Position numbers and translations under genes: made by a program. Shown in pieces: positions 56,980 through 64,000 of a stretch of 64,000 nt of DNA. Position 1 is the stretch's first letter. Each line of letters starts with the position of its first letter. The notes beneath the pieces were generated by a model. That model did not search any database, was not told the DNA's origin, and was given only the letters and a program-made list of their open reading frames with translations. Source of the stretch: Dokdonella sp. GTDB taxonomy: Bacteria; Pseudomonadota; Gammaproteobacteria; Xanthomonadales; Rhodanobacteraceae. Location: contig NZ_JAHCAQ010000001.1 in NCBI RefSeq assembly GCF_019634845.1, positions 1-64,000 on the forward strand, read 5' to 3'.

Positions 56980-58118
56980 GCGGTGAGCACCACGCCATCG
57001 TCGGGATCCCACGACAGCCACAGCTCGTCGTCCCAACTGTAGTGCGGGCGCGAATAGCGCGCCTCGTGGGTGATCTGGATGCGTACCACCTGGCCGTGGT
57101 CGGTGGCGACGTGGTAGATCGACACGTCGCCGAGGTAGGCGATCTCGACCACCTTGCCGTGCACGGCGTTGCGGCGGTCGGTCGGGCGCGTGTCATGCAC
57201 GCTGACCTTCTCGGGCCGCACCGCCACCGTCACCGGCGTGCCGATCGGCAGCGGATCGCCGTGGTACATGAGGAAATCGCCACCCAGCGCCTCGCAGTGG
57301 AACACCAGGTCCTCGCCCTGCTGCTGCGAGACGCGCCCGTCGAACAGGTTGACGGCGCCGATGAAGCCGGCGACGAAGCGGTTGGCGGGGAACTCGTACA
57401 GCTGCGCGGGCGTGGCCACCTGCACGATGCGCCCGGCATCCATCACCGCGACGCGGCTCGACATCGTCATCGCTTCTTCCTGGTCGTGGGTGACCGTGAT
57501 GAAGGTGATGCCGATGCGCTCCTGGATGCCGACGAGTTCGAACTGGGTTTGCTCGCGCAGCTTGCGATCGAGCGCGCCGAGCGGCTCGTCGAGCAGCAGC
57601 AGTTTGGGCTGCTTGGCCAGCGCGCGCGCGAGCGCCACGCGCTGGCGCTGGCCGCCCGACAACTGGTCGGGCTTGCGCCGGCCGTAATCCTTGAGCTGCA
57701 CGAGATCGAGCATCGCGGCGACGCGGTCGGCGATCTCGCCGCGCGCCATGCGTTCCTGGTGCAGGCCGAAGGCGACGTTCTGGGCGACGTTGAGGTGCGG
57801 GAACAGGGCGTAGCTCTGGAACATCATGTTGACCGGGCGCTCGTAGGGCGGCAGGTCGGTGATGTCCTCGCCGCCGAGCACGATGCGCCCGCGATCGGGC
57901 GTTTCGAGCCCGGCGAGGATGCGCAGCAGCGTGCTCTTGCCGCAGCCCGAGCCGCCGAGCAGCGAGAAGAACTCGCCCTGGTAGACCTCGGCGCTGACGT
58001 CATCGACCGCGTAGGTCTGGCCAAAGGTCTTGGTGACGTTGCAGATGCGCAGGAACGGCTGCGCACCGGGTTGCTGCCATGGTTCGATCGGGGCCTGGCG
58101 GCGACCGGGTTGCGCCAT
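56976..58118 (-). CDS. potA: Polyamine ABC transporter ATP-binding protein
   Basis: The 380-aa product powers the importer; it could equally be called PotG, since the permeases are of PotH/PotI type. Walker A GGSGCGKST (55-63), signature LSGGQRQRVALARALA, Walker B LLLLDEPLGALD and switch His in THDQEEAMTMSSR. After the ATPase core a TOBE-like C-terminal part (LPIGTPVTVAVRPEKVSVHD) follows. Start ATG 58118 is chosen because the Arg/Pro-rich N-terminal extension of the longer frame is unlike the family. The first ATG is 43 bases past potF. Confidence 0.96.
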   Translation of the reverse strand: MAQPGRRQAPIEPWQQPGAQPFLRICNVTKTFGQTYAVDDVSAEVYQGEFFSLLGGSGCGKSTLLRILAGLETPDRGRIVLGGEDITDLPPYERPVNMMFQSYALFPHLNVAQNVAFGLHQERMARGEIADRVAAMLDLVQLKDYGRRKPDQLSGGQRQRVALARALAKQPKLLLLDEPLGALDRKLREQTQFELVGIQERIGITFITVTHDQEEAMTMSSRVAVMDAGRIVQVATPAQLYEFPANRFVAGFIGAVNLFDGRVSQQQGEDLVFHCEALGGDFLMYHGDPLPIGTPVTVAVRPEKVSVHDTRPTDRRNAVHGKVVEIAYLGDVSIYHVATDHGQVVRIQITHEARYSRPHYSWDDELWLSWDPDDGVVLTA

Positions 58119-58161
58119 CGTCGGATCTCCGGGCTCGGCTGCGTGGGCGGGGCGGCGCGCG

Positions 58162-59331
58162 TCAGCGCCCGGACTTGATGCGCGTCCAGGTGCGCACGCG
58201 CTCGCGCTGCGCCTCGTCGGGGAGCGTCGCCGGGTCAACCAGCTTGGCCATCGTCGCCGCGCTCGGGAACACCGCCGGGTCGCTCGCGATCGCGGGCTCG
58301 ACGAGCGCCTTGGCCTCGAGGTTGGGACTCGCGTAGTTCACGAAATCGGTGATCGCGGCCGACACCTTGGGTTCGAGCAGGTAGTTGATGAAGCGGTGAG
58401 CGTTGTCCTTGTGGGTCGCGTCAGCCGGAATCGCGATCACGTCGAGCTGGCGCAGGCTGCCTTCGCTGGGCACCACATAGGCGACCTCGATGCCGTTGCC
58501 CGCTTCCGCCGCGCGGTCGCGCGCCTGCACCACGTCGCCCGAGTAGCCGTGCGCGATGCACACGTCACCATTGGCGAGGTCGTTGATGTACTGGCTGTTG
58601 TTGAAGTAGCGCACGTACGGGCGGATGCCCGCGAACAGGTTGGCCGCCGCCTCGAGGTCGGCCGGGTTGGTCGAGTTGGGATCCTTGCCGAGCGCGAACA
58701 GCGCCGCGGCGAAGCCTTCCTGGTCGTCGTCGAGCATGGCGATGCCGCACGACTTGAGTTTTTCGGCGACCTTGGGGTTGAACAGTTGCGCCCACGAATC
58801 GAGCACGAAGTCGGCGCCGAGCGCGGCCTTGAGCTTGGCCGGGTTGTAGCCGATGCCGGTGGTGTGCCACATGTAGGGCACGAGGTGGGCGTTGCCGGGG
58901 TCGATCGTGGCGAGGCTCGCCAGGATCGCCGGATCGAGCTTGTCCCAGTTGCCGAGCTTGGCCTTGTCGAGCGGCGCGTACAGCCCGGCCGCGAGTTGGC
59001 GCTGCGCGAACGGGCGCGCGGTCGGGAACACCACGTCGTAGCCGGAGTTGCCGACCTTGAGCTTGGCGTCGAGCACCTCGTTCTCGCTGTAGACGTCGTA
59101 GGTGACCTTGATGCCGGTGTCGCGCTCGAAGTCGGGAATCGTCGATTCGGCGATGTAGTCGGACCAGTTGTAGACGTTGAGCCTGTTGTCGGCGGCCGGT
59201 GCGGCAGGCTGGCTCGCCGCCGACGTGTCGGCCGCGGTCGAAGCGGGCGCGGTGCCGTCGGTGGCGGTGCCGCCGCAGGCGGCGAGCACGAGCGGCAGGA
59301 GCAGGCTGGCAGGGCCAAGGCGAAGCGTCAT
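58162..59331 (-). CDS. potF: Polyamine-binding lipoprotein of the ABC transporter (PotF type)
   Basis: The 389-aa product is the periplasmic receptor. The signal sequence ends in a lipobox (LLLPLVLAAC), so unlike E. coli PotF it is tethered as a lipoprotein; a Thr/Ala/Ser linker follows. The type II binding-protein core starts NRLNVYNWSDYIAESTIPDF, a motif typical of PotD/PotF, and includes VYSENEVLDAKLKVGNSGYD, MWHTTGIGYNP and IAHGYSGDVVQARDR. Substrate preference (putrescine or spermidine) is not decided by what I can see. First gene of the potFAHI cluster. Confidence 0.95.
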   Translation of the reverse strand: MTLRLGPASLLLPLVLAACGGTATDGTAPASTAADTSAASQPAAPAADNRLNVYNWSDYIAESTIPDFERDTGIKVTYDVYSENEVLDAKLKVGNSGYDVVFPTARPFAQRQLAAGLYAPLDKAKLGNWDKLDPAILASLATIDPGNAHLVPYMWHTTGIGYNPAKLKAALGADFVLDSWAQLFNPKVAEKLKSCGIAMLDDDQEGFAAALFALGKDPNSTNPADLEAAANLFAGIRPYVRYFNNSQYINDLANGDVCIAHGYSGDVVQARDRAAEAGNGIEVAYVVPSEGSLRQLDVIAIPADATHKDNAHRFINYLLEPKVSAAITDFVNYASPNLEAKALVEPAIASDPAVFPSAATMAKLVDPATLPDEAQRERVRTWTRIKSGR

Positions 59332-59469
59332 CGGTTTTCCCCAGGATGCGTTGGCGGGAGCGTGCCGGCGGCGGCTGGCGTGCAGGCAGGGCCGTAGCAT
59401 CGGGCCAATGCGCCGCCGGAGCAATCCCCGTTCGACCATCGGCCCACCCAATCCGGCGGTGGCTGCCCC

Positions 59470-59475
59470 TACAAT
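59470..59475 (+). promoter_or_regulatory. Candidate -10 element for the TorF-like gene
   Basis: TACAAT, 37 bases ahead of the GTG start at 59513, would begin transcription near 59482. No good -35 is seen. It lies in the divergent space shared with potF. Confidence 0.35.
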
Positions 59476-59512
59476 GCGCGCAGCCGGCATCGGCTCGACT
59501 GGGGAATCATCC

Positions 59513-60253
59513 GTGAAGACCATCCATTCCTGCGCGCTGCTCGCGCTGCTCGTGGCTGCCGCTCCCGCGCTCGCGGCCGACGAGGCCGCCGCCGACGAGG
59601 CGAGCTGGACCACCGAAGGCTATGTCACGCTCGGCAGCGACTACATCTGGCGTGGCGTATCGCAGACCGACCATGGCATCGGCATCCAGGCCGAGCTCGA
59701 CCTCAACCATCGCAGCGGCTTTTACGGGCAGCTGTGGGCCGGCCGCATGGATTTCGGCGTGCCGGGCGACGGCATCCATTCCGAATTCGACTTCGTGGTG
59801 GGCTGGAAGACGGACCTCGGCGAACACGCCAGCTTCGACGTGTCGCTGCTGCGCGCGATCTATCCGGGCGCCAACGCCGGCTACAACATCAACTACAACG
59901 AGCTGGCGTTGAAGCTCGGCTTCGCCGACTACTACGAGTTCGCGATCGCCTACTCGGACGACCTCTACCGCATGGGCGCCAGCGCGATCGACTACGAGTT
60001 CAATGCCGACTGGCCGATCGGTGACACGCCGTGGGGCATCAAGGCCACCGCCGGTTGGTACGACCTCGACCGCCTTGCCGGCGACAGCTACCAGTACGGC
60101 TACCTCGGCGCCTACTACAAGCTCAGCGACCGCTTCAACGTGGAAGCCGGCTACTACAAGACCTTCGGCTTCAACGACGCGTTCGAGGAATCGATGGGCA
60201 GCATGGACCAGGCCGACAGCCGCTTCGTCGCCGCGGTGACCTGGTCGTTCTGA
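59513..60253 (+). CDS. TorF-family putative outer-membrane porin
   Basis: The 246-aa product starts with GTG 59513, eight bases after GGGG. Signal peptide VKTIHSCALLALLVAAAPAL (cleaved near ALA). Mature protein EGYVTLGSDYIWRGVSQTDH at its start, then alternating hydrophobic/polar strands (LNHRSGFYGQLWAGRMDFGV, YYEFAIAYSDDLYRMGASAI), ending in TWSF with the terminal Phe needed for outer-membrane insertion. This matches the TIGR02001 group (TorF family putative porin). Substrate unknown. It is divergent from potF, which makes polyamine or related solute uptake a guess only. Confidence 0.9.
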   Translation: MKTIHSCALLALLVAAAPALAADEAAADEASWTTEGYVTLGSDYIWRGVSQTDHGIGIQAELDLNHRSGFYGQLWAGRMDFGVPGDGIHSEFDFVVGWKTDLGEHASFDVSLLRAIYPGANAGYNINYNELALKLGFADYYEFAIAYSDDLYRMGASAIDYEFNADWPIGDTPWGIKATAGWYDLDRLAGDSYQYGYLGAYYKLSDRFNVEAGYYKTFGFNDAFEESMGSMDQADSRFVAAVTWSF

Positions 60254-60321
60254 AGCGGGCAGGGGACGCCGATGCGTCCCCGCCGATCCGGCGCCGCTGG
60301 CGTGGCGCCGGGCCGATCACG

Positions 60322-62352
60322 TCACCAGATCTTCACCTGCTGATCGCCGCTGCGCACCATCGCGTCGCCAGCCTTGCAGTCGAAGGCCTTGGCGAAGGCA
60401 GGCATGTTCGACGGCGCGCCGACCGCCCGGAACCGGGCCGGCGCGTGCGGGTCGGTGTTGAGCAGCACGAGCTGGGCCTTGTCGCGGATGTTGCCGCGCC
60501 AGACGCGGGCCCAGTTGAGGAAGAAGCGCTGGTCGCGCGTGAGCCCGTCGATCATCGGGTCGGGCTTGTTGCCGTCGGCTGCCTGCAGGGCATCGTAGGC
60601 GAACGCCAGCCCGCCGAGGTCGCCGATGTTCTCGCCCAACGTCAGCTTGCCGTTGACGTGCTGGTCAGGGTGGTCGGCCAGCGGCACGTAGGCGTCGAAT
60701 TGCGCGACGAGCTTGGCGGTGCGCTCGTTGAAGCGGTCGCGATCTTCCTTGGTCCACCAGTTCTCGTTGTTGCCGGCGCCATCGAACTGGCTGCCCTTGT
60801 CGTCGAAGCCGTGACCGGATTCGTGGCCGATCACGGCACCGATGCCGCCGTAGTTGATCGCGTCATCGCCGTCGGCGTAGAAGAACGGCGGCTGCAGGAT
60901 CGCGGCCGGGAAGTTGATCGTGTTGGTGGCTGCGCTGTAGTAGGCATTGACCGTCTGCGGCGTCATGAACCACTCGTAGCGGTCGGTCGGCTTGCCGATC
61001 TTGTCGAGCTGGTAGCGGTAGTTGAATGCCGCCGCCGCACGCAGGTTGGCGAAATAGTCGTTGGGCACGATCGCGAGGCCGTCCCACTGCCGCCACTTGT
61101 CGGGATAGCCGATCTTGGGCAGGAAGGTGGACCACTTGGCGAGCGCCTTTTCGCGCGTGGCCTGGCTCATCCAGTCGAGCTTCTCCAGCCGCGCCTTCAT
61201 CGCGTTGTTGACGTTGTCGACGAGCTGCTGCGCACGCGCCTTGGCGGCGGGCGGGAAGTAGTCCTTCACGTAGAGCTCGCCCAGCGCCATGCCCATGCTG
61301 AAGTTCACCGCGTCGAGCACGCGCTTCCAGCGTGCGCGCTGCTCGGGCTGGCCGTTGAGCGTGTGCTCGTGGAACTCGAAGCTGGCCTGCTGGAACGGCT
61401 GCGATAGGAACGGCGCGGCCTCGTCGATCGCGTGGGCGGCAAGATAGTCGCGCCACTGCGCGGCCGGCACACTGGCCAGCATGGCGTCGAACTCGGCGAA
61501 AAACTTCGGCTGCGACAGCGAGAAGCCGTCACCCGGCGCGACGCGGAGGGCCTTGAAGAACGCGGCCCAGTCCAAATGCGGCGTGACCTTGTCGGCCTCG
61601 GCAAGCGTCATGAAGTGGTACTGGTTGGCCGGATCGCGCAGCTCCACGCGCGACAGCGAGGCCTTGGCCAGCCGCGTCTCGAAGGCCAGCACGTCCTGTG
61701 CCTTGCGCGCGGCGAGCTTGGCCTTGACGCCGGTGAGCTCGAACAGCCGGGTCAGATAGGTGACGTAGGCGGCGCGGATGTCCTTGTGCTCATCCTGGCT
61801 GTAGTAGTCAGGCGTGGGCAGGCCCAGACCGCCCTGGTGCGCGAAGGCGATCTGGCGTCGCGCGTCCTTGAAGTCGGCACCGGGGCCGAAGCGGAAGCCG
61901 ATGCCGTCGCCACGCGCAAAGGCCTGTCCGAGCCAGGCCGCGATCTGACGCGCGTCATGCAGGCGGGCGATCTCGGCCAGATCGTGCTTGATCGGTGCGT
62001 AGCCGGCCTTGTCGATGGCGGTCTCGTCCATGCCCGAGCGGTACAGCCAGCCGATCTTCTGCTCGATCGAACCGGCCGTCGCCGTGTCGGCGGACTTGTC
62101 GGCGCGTTCGACGAGGGTGTGCTGGGCGGCAAGGCTCTTTTCGCGCAATTCGTCGAAGGCACCCCAGCGCGTCTTGTCGGCCGGGATCGGGTTGGCCGCG
62201 ATCCACTTGCCATTGGCATAGGCGTTGAAGTCGGTGCAGGGCGACACCGACTTGTCGAGATCGCCGATGTCGAACACCGGCGCCGCCGCGAGCTGGATGC
62301 TCACGGCCAGGGCAAGGGCGGACACCAGAAGGCGGGGCGTGGTGCGGGGCAT
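60322..62352 (-). CDS. M13 family zinc metallopeptidase (PepO/neprilysin-like)
   Basis: The 676-aa product has a signal peptide (PRTTPRLLVSALALAVSIQL). N-terminal M13_N domain starts CTDFNAYANGKWIAANPIPA; the catalytic domain carries HESGH (His510, Glu511, His514) in VIGHESGHGFDDKGSQFD and the third zinc ligand Glu574 in LTLGENIGDLGGL. The NAYYSAATNTINFPAAILQP substrate-binding stretch and C-terminal VRSGDQQVKIW are of the family. M13 enzymes cleave short peptides on the amino side of hydrophobic residues; periplasmic or secreted here. A paralogue follows upstream on the same strand. Confidence 0.95.
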   Translation of the reverse strand: MPRTTPRLLVSALALAVSIQLAAAPVFDIGDLDKSVSPCTDFNAYANGKWIAANPIPADKTRWGAFDELREKSLAAQHTLVERADKSADTATAGSIEQKIGWLYRSGMDETAIDKAGYAPIKHDLAEIARLHDARQIAAWLGQAFARGDGIGFRFGPGADFKDARRQIAFAHQGGLGLPTPDYYSQDEHKDIRAAYVTYLTRLFELTGVKAKLAARKAQDVLAFETRLAKASLSRVELRDPANQYHFMTLAEADKVTPHLDWAAFFKALRVAPGDGFSLSQPKFFAEFDAMLASVPAAQWRDYLAAHAIDEAAPFLSQPFQQASFEFHEHTLNGQPEQRARWKRVLDAVNFSMGMALGELYVKDYFPPAAKARAQQLVDNVNNAMKARLEKLDWMSQATREKALAKWSTFLPKIGYPDKWRQWDGLAIVPNDYFANLRAAAAFNYRYQLDKIGKPTDRYEWFMTPQTVNAYYSAATNTINFPAAILQPPFFYADGDDAINYGGIGAVIGHESGHGFDDKGSQFDGAGNNENWWTKEDRDRFNERTAKLVAQFDAYVPLADHPDQHVNGKLTLGENIGDLGGLAFAYDALQAADGNKPDPMIDGLTRDQRFFLNWARVWRGNIRDKAQLVLLNTDPHAPARFRAVGAPSNMPAFAKAFDCKAGDAMVRSGDQQVKIW

Positions 62353-62435
62353 GGCGGTAACCTCGTGCATCGAATGACGGAACCTTGAACCGTGAGCGCC
62401 CGCGCCGTTTCGGCGATGCGGGCGCCGCGCCGGCA

Positions 62436-64000
62436 TCACCAGATCTTCACCTGCTGCTCGCCGCTGCGCACCATCGCGTCGCCGGCCTTGCAGGCGAACG
62501 CCTGCGCGAACTGCGGCATGTTCGACGGGGCCGCGATCGCGCGGTACTGCGCCGGTGCATGCGGATCGGCATTGAGCAGCACTTGCAGATGCTCGGGGCG
62601 GATCGCGCCGCGCCACACGCGGGCCCAGTTGAGGAAGAAGCGCTGGTCGGGCGTGTAGCCGTCGATCTTGTGGTTCTCGGCCGGATGCGCCTTGAGCACC
62701 TTCTGGAACGCATCCCAGGCCACGTTGATGCCACCGAGATCGGCGATGTTCTCGCCCAGCGTGAGCTGGCCGTTGACATGCTTGCCCGGCAGCGGTTCAT
62801 AGGCGTCGAACTGCTTGACGAGCTTGTCGGTGCGCGCATCGAACTTGTTGCGATCGTCCTGCGTCCACCAGTTGACGTTGTTGCCCTGCGCGTCGAACTG
62901 GCTGCCCTCGTCGTCGAAGCCGTGGGTGGCCTCGTGGCCGATCACGGCGCCGATGCCGCCGTAGTTGAGCGCATCGTCGGCCTTGAAGTCGAAGAACGGC
63001 GGCTGCAGGATCGCGGCCGGGAAGTTGATCGTGTTGTCGCTGGGGTTGTAGTAGGCATTGACCGTCTGCGGCGTCATGCCCCATTCGAGGCGGTCGGTCG
63101 GCTGGCCGATCTTGGCGATGTCCCAGGCATTGTTGAACCGTGCGGCCGCCATGACATTGCCGTAGTAGTCATCGGGCTTGACGGTCAGGCCCGTCCAGTC
63201 GCGCCACTTGTCGGGGTAGCCGATCTTGGGCAGGAAGGTCGCCCACTTTTCCAGTGCCTTGGTCTTGGTCGCATCGCTCATCCAGTCCAGATGCTCGATG
63301 CGCGTCTTGAGCGCGGCCACCACATGGGTCACCAGTTCCTGCGCGCGCTCCTTGGCGGCCGGCGGGAAGGCCTTGGCCACGTACAGCTCGCCCAGTGCCA
63401 TGCCCATGCCGGCATTGGTGGCGCCGAGCACGCGCTTCCAGCGCGCCTCCTGTTCCTTCTGGCCGCCGAGCGTCTTCTTGTAGAACGCGAACGACTCCTC
63501 GACGAAGGGACGCGACAGGTAGGGGGCGGCGCCGTCGATGGCGTGCGCACGCAGGTAGGCCTGCCAGTGGTCGACCGGCACGTCGACCAGCATCTTGTCC
63601 AGTTCGGCGAAGAACTTGGGCTGCGACAACGAGAAACCGCCCTTGATGTCAGCCTTCTGCGCGGCGAGGAACTTGCTCCACGAGAAGTTGGGCGAGGCCG
63701 CGTCGGCCGCGGCGACGGTCACGAAGTGGTACTGGTTCTCGGGCTTGCGCCACTCGACCGGCGTCAGCGACGCGGAGGCCAGCCGTGTTTCGAAGGCCAG
63801 CACGCGATCGGCATCGCGCTTGGCATCGGCCTTGTTGCTGCCGGCCAGTTCGAGCATCTTCGCCACGTGGTCCTTGTAGGCCTGGCGGATGTCCTTGTAT
63901 TCGGGCTTGCTGTAATACTCGGCGGTCGGCAGGGCGAGGCCGCCTTGCATCGCGAACGCGATCTGGATCTTGGAGTTCTTGAAGTCGGGGCCGGCACCGA
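62436..64000 (-). CDS. Second M13 family zinc metallopeptidase, N-terminus cut by window edge
   Basis: The frame is open to the right edge, so the start lies outside; 521 residues are visible. The catalytic motif is HEATH in VIGHEATHGFDDEGSQFD, the third ligand Glu is in LTLGENIADLGGI, and NAYYNPSDNTINFPAAILQP and the C-terminus MVRSGEQQVKIW are as in the downstream gene. The two are close paralogues (for example IGYPDKWR, ARWKRVL and GELYV are shared), arranged head to tail with 83 bases between them, probably from a tandem duplication. Some substrate-loop differences (DALNYGGIG, NVNWWTQDDR) suggest divergence. Confidence 0.93.
   Translation of the reverse strand, partial: GAGPDFKNSKIQIAFAMQGGLALPTAEYYSKPEYKDIRQAYKDHVAKMLELAGSNKADAKRDADRVLAFETRLASASLTPVEWRKPENQYHFVTVAAADAASPNFSWSKFLAAQKADIKGGFSLSQPKFFAELDKMLVDVPVDHWQAYLRAHAIDGAAPYLSRPFVEESFAFYKKTLGGQKEQEARWKRVLGATNAGMGMALGELYVAKAFPPAAKERAQELVTHVVAALKTRIEHLDWMSDATKTKALEKWATFLPKIGYPDKWRDWTGLTVKPDDYYGNVMAAARFNNAWDIAKIGQPTDRLEWGMTPQTVNAYYNPSDNTINFPAAILQPPFFDFKADDALNYGGIGAVIGHEATHGFDDEGSQFDAQGNNVNWWTQDDRNKFDARTDKLVKQFDAYEPLPGKHVNGQLTLGENIADLGGINVAWDAFQKVLKAHPAENHKIDGYTPDQRFFLNWARVWRGAIRPEHLQVLLNADPHAPAQYRAIAAPSNMPQFAQAFACKAGDAMVRSGEQQVKIW

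Overview
The window is about 64 kb of a high-GC genome carrying dense, intact housekeeping genes. The gene content (ParC, GreB, RapA, MinCDE, CrcB, two M13 peptidases) and the order aroC / asd-fimV-truA-trpF-trpB-trpA-accD point to a gammaproteobacterium of the Xanthomonadales/Lysobacterales type. Several exported proteins carry an internal or C-terminal [IL][FL]x[DS]GF[DE] motif, which I associate with Rhodanobacteraceae/Lysobacteraceae-like genomes; this assignment is an inference. I see no rRNA, tRNA, insertion sequence, prophage or CRISPR array. Long antisense ORFs are abundant but are GC-driven shadows.

Layout. 1-15.5 kb: an O-GlcNAc-transferase-like TPR protein (runs off the left edge), an exported five-heme cytochrome c, an exported protein of unknown function, a penicillin acylase family hydrolase, and two adjacent repeat-rich exported GEVED-domain paralogues. 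15.6-23 kb: parC, an exported unknown protein, a DUF805 membrane protein, a fluoride-riboswitch-controlled crcB-DUF190-cfa cluster, and a Bcr/CflA drug transporter. 22.8-26.3 kb: GNAT-minC-minD-minE, a HExxH-motif protein and a small unknown protein. 26.5-34.2 kb: a NarL-type two-component pair, a membrane-anchored SRPBCC/effector-domain protein, greB, a HerA-like ATPase, an MltD-like lytic transglycosylase and a small unknown gene. 34.3-46.9 kb: sco1-psd, prmB, aroC, asd, fimV, truA, trpF, trpB, trpA, accD. 47-50.2 kb: a compact four-gene cluster with a CuA subunit II, a heme-copper subunit I lacking the usual cross-link tyrosine, a SCO1-like protein and a membrane protein. 50.3-64 kb: rapA, an exported repeat protein, the polyamine ABC cluster potF-potA-potH-potI, a TorF-like outer-membrane protein, and two tandem M13 metallopeptidases, the second cut by the right edge.

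How the genes fit together. Several units are translationally coupled by 4-base ATGA/GTGA overlaps: GNAT/minC, histidine kinase/regulator, sco1/psd, truA/trpF, trpB/trpA, SCO1-like/membrane protein, and potA/potH/potI. The two points most worth following up are the heme-copper reductase cluster at 46.99-50.24 kb, which may be a CuA-type nitric oxide reductase rather than an oxidase, and the shared GF[DE] motif of the exported proteins. The fluoride riboswitch upstream of crcB is a confident regulatory RNA.
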